Source: an uncultured Alphaproteobacteria bacterium (GTDB lineage Bacteria > Pseudomonadota > Alphaproteobacteria > Rhodobacterales > Rhodobacteraceae). Taken from it: a stretch of 15,107 nt of DNA. Below, piece after piece: positions 1-6,215 of the stretch. Under the pieces are notes generated by a model. The model had not been told where the DNA came from. It saw only the letters and a program-made list of their open reading frames with translations, and did not search any database. Made by a program: the position numbers and the translations under genes. The stretch covers positions 16,299 to 31,405 of the forward strand of contig CAKMZE010000006.1 of the NCBI GenBank assembly GCA_929200295.1, in the 5' to 3' direction. The first letter of the stretch is position 1. Each line of letters starts with the position of its first letter.

Positions 1-439
1 ATTTCACCCCCTGTGCGTTGGTCTGCATGTCGCGCTTTTCCGCGAGGATCGCATAGCCAAGAAACGTGCTGCCGTTGAAATAAAACGCGGTGAGCAAAAA
101 CGCGCCAGCGGCCCCATTTTGCGCAGGATCGAGCCAGACAAAGGCCATGGGGATCGCGCCATAAAACAAAAAATCAGCCGAGATATCGAGGTATCCGCCA
201 AAATCTGTTTTCTGCGTTGCCCGCGCCACCGCGCCATCCAGCCCGTCGGCCACCCGGCTAAGCAAAAGCGGCACCAAAGCAAGCAGCGGCAACCCCACGG
301 CAATGCAAAGCGCAGCAAGCAGCCCAAAGGCAAGACCAAGCAATGTAATCGCGTTTGCTGTTGCGCCTTTTTGGGCGAGGCTTTGACCAATGCGGTCGAG
401 CGTTGGGTCGATCAAGCGGCGAAGCTCTTTGTCAAACAT
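1..439 (-). CDS. CDP-alcohol phosphatidyltransferase family membrane protein (C-terminus beyond left edge)
   Basis: Partial gene: 146 codons are visible, and the frame stays open to base 2 at the left edge. The family transfers a phospho-alcohol group between a CDP-alcohol and an acceptor alcohol at the inner membrane, usually in phospholipid synthesis. The full family signature D-x2-D-G-x2-A-R-x7-G-x3-D-x3-D is present at residues 65-89 (D65, D68, G69, A72, R73, G81, D85, D89), which supplies the metal- and CDP-binding aspartates. A hydrophobic helix at about residues 33-60 precedes it. The ATG at 437-439 is preceded by GAGGT at a suitable distance. Only 26 bases separate it from the upstream enolase-superfamily gene on the same strand, so it may be the last gene of the sugar-acid operon, although its chemistry is unrelated. 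The acceptor alcohol (glycerol phosphate, serine, inositol or another) cannot be read from the visible part. Confidence 0.88.
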   Translation of the reverse strand, partial: MFDKELRRLIDPTLDRIGQSLAQKGATANAITLLGLAFGLLAALCIAVGLPLLALVPLLLSRVADGLDGAVARATQKTDFGGYLDISADFLFYGAIPMAFVWLDPAQNGAAGAFLLTAFYFNGSTFLGYAILAEKRDMQTNAQGVK

Positions 440-465
440 TGTTTACCTCATCTCATGATGGCGGC

Positions 466-1632
466 TTACGCAACCTTATATTCTGCAATCATATCTGTAT
501 CAGGCTCAACGCCAAGGCCCGGTTTTTGCGGGATCATAACGTGCCCTGCGTTTTGTTGTACTTGTCCCAAAATGTCCAATGGCTCGGTCAACAAATCATC
601 GCGAAAGCTGTTATGGGTGGTATCAAACTCAAGCATCGGCTCCCAAGGGTGCAGCCCGCCGGGCATCGGTGGCATCGCCGCCAAAAGGTGTAGGTTCGCC
701 GCGACGGCGACCGCAGAGCCCCAGACATGGTTAATCACGGGCGTGAAATGCGCGTGGCAAAGCGCCAAAACGCGTTGATATTCGGTGATCCCGCCCAAGG
801 CGCAAACCTCGGGCTGTGCGATATCAAGCCCGCGGTTTTCGAGGATACCGCGCCAGCCCCAGCGCCCAAATTCGGCCTCTCCGCCCGAGATATTGGTTTT
901 GAGACCAGCGCGCAGCTCACGGTAGCCGTCTAGGTCTTCGGGGGCGACGGGTTCTTCGAACCAATAGGCGCCCATCTCGTCCAAGGCGCGACCAACATAG
1001 AATGCATCAGATGTCGTGTAGCAATGATTGGCATCCACCATAAAGCGGCCCTTGCCTTCGACCCCTTTGGCGACGGCAGCGCAAAGCTGCACATCGGCCT
1101 CAGGGCCGAGGCCGGTTTTCATCTTTGTGGCCACGAACCCATGGTCAAGAATACGCGCTGCTTCGTCCTTAAATCGCGCCAGATGGTCAGCGAGGCTCTC
1201 GCGTTTGAGCATCATACCATAGCCATAAGCAGGGACAGATGTGCGATGCGCCCCACCTAGGAGGTTATAAATCGGCTGACCCATAATCTTGCCCGCGATA
1301 TCCCACAGCGCAATATCAACGCCCGAGAGCGACTGCATCGGCATGCCCTTTTGCCCATGATCACGCATGAGATTATAGACTTTGTGCCAGATCACATCCC
1401 GGTCCATCGGGTCGAGCCCGATGATCATCGGGGCGATGACACCTTCGACAATGCCTTTGTTGGCAATAGCAATCGGCCCAGGGCCAAAACATTCGCCCCA
1501 GCCGGTGATCCCCTCATCCGTTGAAACCTCAACAAGATGCGCCGTGCGTTTGGCATAATACTGCTGTGAATAGCCCAGCTCTTCGGGTAGGTCATATTGC
1601 AAGATATGGCTTTGCACTTGGGTGATTTTCAT
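466..1632 (-). CDS. Enolase-superfamily (mandelate racemase group) enzyme, galactarolactone cycloisomerase-like
   Basis: 388 residues, full length for a mandelate racemase/muconate lactonizing enzyme. The N-terminal capping domain spans about 1-125 and the modified TIM barrel about 130-365. Visible active-site residues are the K-x-K base (K170, K172), three metal ligands in VDAN (D200), WFEEP (E226) and GGEAEF (E252), and the His/Asp dyad D270 with H302 in NHVWG. This set marks the mandelate-racemase subgroup, which abstracts the proton next to a carboxylate. The N-terminus (MKIT, GWGEC) and the C-terminal MLEFDTTHN segment recall, from memory, D-galactaro-1,4-lactone cycloisomerase of Agrobacterium. 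A dehydratase acting on an aldonate or aldarate is equally possible. The start at 1632 was chosen over an in-frame ATG 34 codons upstream because AAGGA lies just before it and the longer form would run into the preceding gene. It begins 4 bases after the Gfo/Idh/MocA stop codon. Confidence 0.9.
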   Translation of the reverse strand: MKITQVQSHILQYDLPEELGYSQQYYAKRTAHLVEVSTDEGITGWGECFGPGPIAIANKGIVEGVIAPMIIGLDPMDRDVIWHKVYNLMRDHGQKGMPMQSLSGVDIALWDIAGKIMGQPIYNLLGGAHRTSVPAYGYGMMLKRESLADHLARFKDEAARILDHGFVATKMKTGLGPEADVQLCAAVAKGVEGKGRFMVDANHCYTTSDAFYVGRALDEMGAYWFEEPVAPEDLDGYRELRAGLKTNISGGEAEFGRWGWRGILENRGLDIAQPEVCALGGITEYQRVLALCHAHFTPVINHVWGSAVAVAANLHLLAAMPPMPGGLHPWEPMLEFDTTHNSFRDDLLTEPLDILGQVQQNAGHVMIPQKPGLGVEPDTDMIAEYKVA

Positions 1633-1636
1633 CTGA

Positions 1637-2653
1637 TTATCCTTTTGTGCCTGGTAAAACGGCGGTGAGAACATCAAGCACAGCCGCCAGACTATCGCGC
1701 CCCTCTTGTGCACTGACCAGAGGCGGTGTGCCATTAATCACGGCGAGAAAATGCGCAAATTGCCGAACCAGTGAGTCAGCGTGTTCAACAGAAAGCTGAG
1801 TTGCATTGATATCTGTCCACCAGCTGCGCGGCCCATCATGTGCCCAAAGCCGCAAATCAGGTACAGAGAGCGATGCGTGTGTGCCGCCGATTGTATAGCA
1901 TGGCCCCGGTCTGTGTGGGTAAATCGGGTTTTCGCCAGAAGTCATCTCCCAACTCCATGGCGCGGCAATGCTATCTGACATGGAAAATGTGCCCAAAGCC
2001 CCGCTTTCAAAACGTAGCATGATGGCGGCAGTGTCTTCGACATCTTGGCCACGCTGGATATTTGAACGCATCGCCTGCACATCGGCGATATTTCCGCAAA
2101 AGTACCGCAGCAAATCAACATCATGGATAAAGTTGATCATGGCAGGCCCCGCACCCGGCCCCTTGCGCCAGGCCGCCTGAAAATAATCATCGGGCTTATA
2201 GAGCCAAAACTGCCCGTTGACCGCAACGATATCCCCCAGCGCGCCGCTATCGATCTGTGCCTTTGCGCAAGCGACGATTGGGTTATGGCGGCGGTGATGT
2301 CCGACAAGAACAGGCACATCGGCGGCTTTTGCGCGGCTTGCAATCAGATCGGCGTTTTCCAATGTATCGGCGATTGGCTTTTCGATCAATACGGGGATGC
2401 CGCGCGCGATACACATCAATGCATGCTCAGTATGAAGATGGTTTGGGGTTGCGACGATGACACCATCGGGCGTGACTGAGGCAAGGCAGTCTTCGGGGTC
2501 TGCAAAATAGGCAACGCCGTGTTTCTCTGCCAACACGCGCGCCGCGTCAGAGGGATCGACAATTGCGATCAGCTTTGCTTGCGCGATGGCTTGCTCAACA
2601 TGACGCTGGCCGATCAGGCCCGCGCCAAAGATAACGATATTGGGTTTGTTCAT
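1637..2653 (-). CDS. Gfo/Idh/MocA family NAD(P)-dependent oxidoreductase
   Basis: 338 residues, the usual length for the family. The N-terminal Rossmann fold has the dinucleotide loop GAGLIG (residues 10-15) and an acidic residue after the second strand (D33), which favours NAD over NADP. The signature EKP is at 91-93, giving the catalytic-site lysine K92. GHHRRHNP (118-125) and FIHDVDLLR (175-183) supply the histidine that normally completes the active site. These enzymes oxidise or reduce a ring or chain hydroxyl of sugars, inositols or sugar acids; the substrate cannot be read from the sequence. Its ATG overlaps the stop of the upstream TIM-barrel gene by 4 bases (ATGA), and the downstream cycloisomerase-like gene follows after 4 bases, so the three are probably translated together. 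Pairing with a xylose-isomerase-like protein is common in inositol and sugar-acid operons. Confidence 0.92.
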   Translation of the reverse strand: MNKPNIVIFGAGLIGQRHVEQAIAQAKLIAIVDPSDAARVLAEKHGVAYFADPEDCLASVTPDGVIVATPNHLHTEHALMCIARGIPVLIEKPIADTLENADLIASRAKAADVPVLVGHHRRHNPIVACAKAQIDSGALGDIVAVNGQFWLYKPDDYFQAAWRKGPGAGPAMINFIHDVDLLRYFCGNIADVQAMRSNIQRGQDVEDTAAIMLRFESGALGTFSMSDSIAAPWSWEMTSGENPIYPHRPGPCYTIGGTHASLSVPDLRLWAHDGPRSWWTDINATQLSVEHADSLVRQFAHFLAVINGTPPLVSAQEGRDSLAAVLDVLTAVLPGTKG

Positions 2654-3519
2654 GATGCGTGAAACAGTTCTTTAAAATATCCGATGTTCTGCCTGAACCC
2701 GGCCTCATAATCATCATTACCGGGATGGTACACAGATTCAAAGCTGATCACGCCGTCATAGTTATCCTTGCGGAGTGCTGCGGCCATAGGAGCAAATTGA
2801 TCGGCAAGCTGTCCCTCGCCCATGGGTTTCACCGTTAATGTGGCGCGTGGGGTATCAACCAAGACATCCTTGATATGGATATGCCCAAGATAGCCGTCTT
2901 TGACCGCGTCATAGCCATCAGGAAACGCGCGTTCATGGCACCAGCAATTATTGGCAGGGTCCCATAGCACCTTGAGCACATCCTTTGCATTCAGATCATC
3001 GATCAGTTTGCGCGCGGTGTAGTTGGAATTGACCATCGTGCCATTGCCAGTTTCCACAGCGAGTGTGATCCCCTCAGCACGGGCGAGATCAACGGCTGGG
3101 GCGATAAGCGGCAGGGTTTTATCCCATGCGCCATGCGCCACATTCCATTTTTCAGCGCCACCATGCCCCCAAAGGATCTGTTCCTTTTTGTTGGTCATGA
3201 TCCGTACCAAGGGGCTTTGGACGATATGCGCCATCTCAATCACGCGTTTGAGCGCATCCATATGTTTGGTATGGGCATCGTCACCTGGGCTATTGGCGGT
3301 TGTGAGACCCGCAAACACATGACGCGACAGGCAAGACACGGGCTTGCCGTGGTCCTGTAGCATTTGATGGATGTCGCGGATTTCAGGGGGCGTATGATCG
3401 CCAACCTCTTTGTCCCCGACAAACTGCAATTCCGCATAGGTCAGGTCAAACGCATCCATGACATTTAACGCGTGTCCTAGATCACGGCTGATCCCATCAC
3501 AGATAACCCCGAGCTTCAT
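2650..3519 (-). CDS. Sugar phosphate isomerase/epimerase family protein (xylose isomerase-like TIM barrel)
   Basis: 289 residues, a single AP-endonuclease-2/xylose-isomerase-like TIM barrel. A plausible divalent-metal site is visible: E156 in VETGNG, D187 in LWDPANN, H213 or H215 in GHIHIKD, and E261 in SFESVYHP, the order seen in IolE, IolI, Hyi and tagatose epimerase relatives. K217-D218 after the histidines are also typical. Members epimerise or isomerise keto sugars, dehydrate inosose, or isomerise hydroxypyruvate/tartronate semialdehyde, so the reaction is open. The gene overlaps both neighbours by 4 bases (ATGA): the LtnD-like gene upstream at 3516-3519 and the Gfo/Idh/MocA gene downstream at 2650-2653. 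This argues that it acts on the same or the adjacent intermediate as the oxidoreductase. Confidence 0.88.
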   Translation of the reverse strand: MKLGVICDGISRDLGHALNVMDAFDLTYAELQFVGDKEVGDHTPPEIRDIHQMLQDHGKPVSCLSRHVFAGLTTANSPGDDAHTKHMDALKRVIEMAHIVQSPLVRIMTNKKEQILWGHGGAEKWNVAHGAWDKTLPLIAPAVDLARAEGITLAVETGNGTMVNSNYTARKLIDDLNAKDVLKVLWDPANNCWCHERAFPDGYDAVKDGYLGHIHIKDVLVDTPRATLTVKPMGEGQLADQFAPMAAALRKDNYDGVISFESVYHPGNDDYEAGFRQNIGYFKELFHAS

Positions 3520-4418
3520 TTCGCGCCGTCCCTGTGAAGCTCAGCGCCTATGATTTCTTCGATGACCCTTGTGCACACCCAATTGTCACCATCGGGGTAT
3601 TTTGTGCGCCCCGCGTGAAAGATTTGCATGGCTGAGGCGGCGGTATGTAGCGGCACGCCAAGCTCTTCACCCAGACCCATCGCAATGGTAAGGTCTTTGT
3701 GCATGGTGTGGATACTGCTGCCCGTGCCTTCAAACTGACGATCAATGATCTTTTCAAGCGCGTTATTGACCACGCCACACCCTGCCGATGAGGTTGAAAA
3801 CACATCGAGCAGGACCTGCCCAGATACACCTGCCTTAGCGGCGAGGGCTGCGGCCTCGAATGTGGCTGAGAATTGCGCGCCGATCAGCGATTGCAAGCAG
3901 GCTTTGACGGTCTGCCCATCGCCCGGGCGGGTGCCAACACGGTGGATGTTTGCGGATACCGCCTCCATCACTGGGGCGAATTGGTCGAGCACCGCATCAG
4001 GGGCTGCGGCCATCATTGTGAGCGTTCCGCCCTGCGCACCGGGAAACCCGCCAGAGACGGGCGTGTCGATCAAATGCACGCTGCTTTCAGCCATATCCGC
4101 GCCAATACTGCGCGCCTCTGCGGGTTTGATCGTGGCCGAAAGGATAATCGCGCCGCCAGCGGCCATCGTCTGTGAAAGCCCCGTATCGCCCAGCATGACA
4201 GACCGGGCTTGATCGCCATTCATCACCATGACGAAGACAGCATCGCACCTCTGACCTAGATCAGGGACATCCATGGCCAATGTGCCGCCCATCGCCTCAA
4301 ATGCGGCGCGGCGCGCCGGGTCGAGATCAAGCCCATATGTTTCAAAACCAGCTGCAATGAGGTTCTTGGCAAGGCCAGACCCCATATCACCCAGACCAAT
4401 GACACCGCATGTCATCAT
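3516..4418 (-). CDS. NAD-binding beta-hydroxyacid dehydrogenase, LtnD/3-hydroxyisobutyrate dehydrogenase-like
   Basis: 300 residues, normal for the family. It has an N-terminal GLGDMG dinucleotide loop (8-13), the substrate-binding signature D118-T-P-V-S-G-G (118-124) followed by A-Q-G-G, and the catalytic lysine K172. Four residues after the lysine there is Q176, where classical 3-hydroxyisobutyrate and tartronate semialdehyde enzymes have Asn. From memory L-threonate dehydrogenase (LtnD) relatives also carry Gln there, so a four- to six-carbon sugar acid is a better substrate guess than 3-hydroxyisobutyrate. The start at 4418 follows an AAGGGGGG ribosome site 7 bases upstream. An in-frame ATG at 4574 would add 52 residues with no Rossmann character and would overlap the kinase gene by more than 140 bases. 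It lies 13 bases after the KDG kinase and overlaps the next gene by 4 bases. Confidence 0.88.
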   Translation of the reverse strand: MMTCGVIGLGDMGSGLAKNLIAAGFETYGLDLDPARRAAFEAMGGTLAMDVPDLGQRCDAVFVMVMNGDQARSVMLGDTGLSQTMAAGGAIILSATIKPAEARSIGADMAESSVHLIDTPVSGGFPGAQGGTLTMMAAAPDAVLDQFAPVMEAVSANIHRVGTRPGDGQTVKACLQSLIGAQFSATFEAAALAAKAGVSGQVLLDVFSTSSAGCGVVNNALEKIIDRQFEGTGSSIHTMHKDLTIAMGLGEELGVPLHTAASAMQIFHAGRTKYPDGDNWVCTRVIEEIIGAELHRDGAK

Positions 4419-4431
4419 GTTCCGTCCCCCC

Positions 4432-5331
4432 TTAGAAAATGATCGCACCCTTATGTGCAACAACTTGTGCCGCAAGCCTGTGGCCTGCGTCCATGGCTTT
4501 TTCGCGTGTTCCGCCAGAAATATATTCAACAAGAAACTGCGCGTTAAAGCTATCGCCAGCGGCCGTCGTATCAATGACGCGTTCTGCCTTGGCAGGCGCG
4601 GCTAAGACCGTGCCGTCTAACCCAATGGGGCCTTTCTCACCGCGTTTAAGCGCCCCTTGGGTCACGCCGTATTGCGCGAACCGCGCCAAAACATCGGTCT
4701 CAGAGCGATCCCCGAACAAGGCCATTTCATCATCAACGGATGGTAAGGCGATATCGCAATTGCGCCAAGCGCGTGCTGTTTCTTGGCGCGCAAGGCCAGC
4801 ATTCGCCCACAGCCGTGGCCGGTAATTACTGTCAAACGCGACGACCCCGCCACCGGCACGAAATTCTGTAATCGCCTCAAACAGGCGATCACGATTGCCT
4901 TGCGATAAAATAGCCAGCGAAATCCCTGAATAATAAAGATGCGATACCCCATCGAGCAGCTCTGAGATTGCGGGCATATCAGGATCACCCAAACATCGCG
5001 CCGCAGCCTCACTACGCCAATAGGCAAAGCTGCGTTCGCCATTTGCGTCTGTTTCGATCGCATAAAGTCCGGGGCCACGGGCAGGGTGGGTGAAAACCCG
5101 TTTATCGCCGATGTTATATTTGTGCATATGCGCGCGGATGCGGTCTGAAAAACTGTCGTCCCCAAGCCCAGTAATATAGTCAACCTGTGTGATGCGCGGA
5201 TCACGGGCTATATAAACAGCCGTATTATAGGTATCCCCAGCGATGCCAAGCTGGGCCTGCGTAGTCTCTCCTAACACCAGTTCAAGCATGACCTCGCCAA
5301 GGCATGCAATGTGGATAGGTTGGGCTTGCAT
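4432..5331 (-). CDS. kdgK: PfkB-family 2-keto-3-deoxygluconate (KDG) kinase
   Basis: 299 residues. It phosphorylates KDG to 2-keto-3-deoxy-6-phosphogluconate in the cytoplasm, feeding the Entner-Doudoroff aldolase. The ribokinase/PfkB fold is shown by the N-terminal CLGEVMLEL strand (10-18), the sugar-binding G-D-T-Y-N segment (32-36), and the C-terminal signature DTTAAGDSF (254-262) with catalytic base D260. The segment D-S-N-Y-R-P-R-L-W (167-175) and the ATP/substrate-side R-S-E-A-A-A-R (106-112) are typical of KDG kinases and separate it from ribokinase and fructokinase. It starts 7 bases after the GntR regulator. Its ribosome site (AAGGA, about 13 bases from the ATG) is distant, so coupling to regulator translation is likely. 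KDG is the common end product expected from the cycloisomerase/KduD branch and also from an altronate dehydratase, which makes this kinase the probable meeting point of the locus. Confidence 0.9.
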   Translation of the reverse strand: MQAQPIHIACLGEVMLELVLGETTQAQLGIAGDTYNTAVYIARDPRITQVDYITGLGDDSFSDRIRAHMHKYNIGDKRVFTHPARGPGLYAIETDANGERSFAYWRSEAAARCLGDPDMPAISELLDGVSHLYYSGISLAILSQGNRDRLFEAITEFRAGGGVVAFDSNYRPRLWANAGLARQETARAWRNCDIALPSVDDEMALFGDRSETDVLARFAQYGVTQGALKRGEKGPIGLDGTVLAAPAKAERVIDTTAAGDSFNAQFLVEYISGGTREKAMDAGHRLAAQVVAHKGAIIF

Positions 5332-5338
5332 GGTCTTA

Positions 5339-6049
5339 TTATAATCCTTCGAATGTCGTGCTGACTTGTTGCCAAGCGAAATTCATATGCTCTCTGAGTG
5401 CCGCCTCGGCCTTGTCAGGGTCGCGGCGTAGGATTTCATCAAATATAGCTTTATGCGCGTCATAGTTTAGCTGGTTGCGCGAGGGGAGCCGTGGCATTTT
5501 CGACCAATGGCCAGAGAGCCACTGGGTATAAGCTTTGTGAATAGCCGGGAGAACTGGGTTTTGCGGGATATCGTAAAGGATCGCATGAAACGCGGTATCG
5601 GTTGCATAGAACGCTGCAGAATTTGGGATCGCGGCAAAATTATCTGCTAACGCCATTTCAAGCCGTGCAATATCGCCCGATGTGGCCTTGAGTGCAGCGT
5701 CGCGCACAAGTGACGCCTCCATTCGGATGCGAAAATCAAACAGATTACGCACCCCGCCGGGCTGCACCAAAAGCTGGGTGACAACGCTTTCCACAGCGCC
5801 AGCGGCGGCATCATAGCCAGGTTCGGCAACGATGGGGCGATATCCCGGCTGGGTGATGATCAACCCTTTGCTGGCAAGAATGCGCAGTGCTTCGCGTACA
5901 ACGGTGCGGCTCACGCCGCGGCCTTCGACAATCTCGCGCTCGGGTGGCAATGCCGCGCCTGCCTTGAGCACACCATCAAGGATTTGTTGCTCAAACTGGG
6001 CGACCAGATCGTCCGCCGCCCGGGTTTTATGAGCAGCTTTATCCGTCAA
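5339..6049 (-). CDS. GntR/FadR-subfamily transcriptional regulator with FCD ligand domain
   Basis: 236 residues. An N-terminal winged helix-turn-helix (about 10-75, with the LPPERE and SRTVVREALRIL segments of GntR proteins) is followed by an all-helical FCD domain (about 95-230). The FCD metal-site residues look intact: D151, H155, H199 and H221. Such domains usually bind a small organic acid through the metal and release DNA. The start is a TTG codon (6047-6049): no ATG lies in frame nearby, and a near-consensus AAGGAGGA sits 8 bases upstream (6058-6065). It is the first gene of the minus-strand operon and diverges from the cycloisomerase gene. Matching near-palindromes flank its promoter and that of dctP, so autoregulation and control of both arms are likely. 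The inducer is probably one of the pathway acids, such as KDG or the imported acid; this is inference. Confidence 0.92.
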   Translation of the reverse strand: MTDKAAHKTRAADDLVAQFEQQILDGVLKAGAALPPEREIVEGRGVSRTVVREALRILASKGLIITQPGYRPIVAEPGYDAAAGAVESVVTQLLVQPGGVRNLFDFRIRMEASLVRDAALKATSGDIARLEMALADNFAAIPNSAAFYATDTAFHAILYDIPQNPVLPAIHKAYTQWLSGHWSKMPRLPSRNQLNYDAHKAIFDEILRRDPDKAEAALREHMNFAWQQVSTTFEGL

Positions 6050-6057
6050 AATGGCTC

Positions 6058-6065
6058 TCCTCCTT
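6058..6065 (-). promoter_or_regulatory. Ribosome binding site that fixes the TTG start of the GntR regulator
   Basis: Read on the minus strand this is AAGGAGGA, close to the perfect anti-16S sequence, followed by 8 bases and then TTG. No in-frame ATG exists between it and residue 110 of the regulator, so the TTG is the only reasonable start. A strong ribosome site with a weak start codon is a common way of holding repressor levels low but steady. Confidence 0.8.
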
Positions 6066-6096
6066 TAGGTTGCATCTCTCTGTGCATAATCTGGGA

Positions 6097-6111
6097 TTTC
6101 GTATAACCAAA
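6097..6111. promoter_or_regulatory. Predicted GntR (FadR-subfamily) operator O1
   Basis: TTTCGTATAACCAAA fits the FadR-subfamily core TnGTnnnACnA and is a palindrome apart from one mismatch. It shares the right half-site ACCAAA with O2 and O3. It lies about 50 bases upstream of the regulator start and overlaps a -10-like hexamer on that strand, as expected for autorepression. Confidence 0.62.
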
Positions 6112-6169
6112 CGCCATCCAAGCAAATCCATTATGTTTATGTATTCCATATCTGGACGGAATGCACAAT

Positions 6170-6184
6170 TTTTGTCATACCAAA
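6170..6184. promoter_or_regulatory. Predicted GntR (FadR-subfamily) operator O2
   Basis: TTTTGTCATACCAAA differs by one base from the perfect copy upstream of dctP and fits TnGTnnnACnA. It lies 31 bases upstream of the cycloisomerase start and contains TTGTCA, a possible -35 element, so a bound repressor would block transcription of the cycloisomerase, dehydrogenase and kduD operon. Confidence 0.68.
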
Positions 6185-6215
6185 ACGATGCGATGTTCAT
6201 TTTCAAAGTCCGCCA

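Larger units (their letters stand above)
6050..6215. promoter_or_regulatory. Divergent regulatory region between the GntR gene and the cycloisomerase gene
   Basis: This 166-base, AT-richer stretch separates two genes transcribed away from each other and must hold promoters for both operons. It contains two GntR-type near-palindromes (listed separately), 73 bases apart centre to centre, about seven helical turns. On the plus strand a -35-like TTGTCA (6172-6177) lies inside the second near-palindrome. On the minus strand a -10-like TATACG (6100-6105) lies inside the first. Neither has a convincing partner element, so the exact promoters are not assigned. TGTGCAT (6081-6087) and its inverse ATGCACA (6161-6167) also occur here. 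Confidence 0.65.

Noticed and set aside
4..390. A 128-codon minus-strand open frame opposite/alongside the left-edge gene
   Set aside because: It is out of frame with the phosphatidyltransferase, is rich in Cys, Trp and Arg, and has no domain; the frame read from 439 carries the full family signature.
1633..1734. A 34-codon upstream extension of the cycloisomerase-like gene to an ATG at 1734
   Set aside because: It would overlap the Gfo/Idh/MocA coding region by nearly 100 bases, adds sequence foreign to the family, and has no ribosome site; MKIT at 1632 is preceded by AAGGA.
4419..4574. A 52-codon extension of the LtnD-like gene
   Set aside because: It lies inside the KDG kinase gene and precedes the Rossmann start; the ATG at 4418 has an AAGGGGGG ribosome site.
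6081..6167. GTGCAT/ATGCAC words as a regulatory motif in their own right
   Set aside because: The same hexamer turns up repeatedly inside coding regions (Val-His and similar codons), so apart from the phased direct repeat near dctP its presence is weak evidence.
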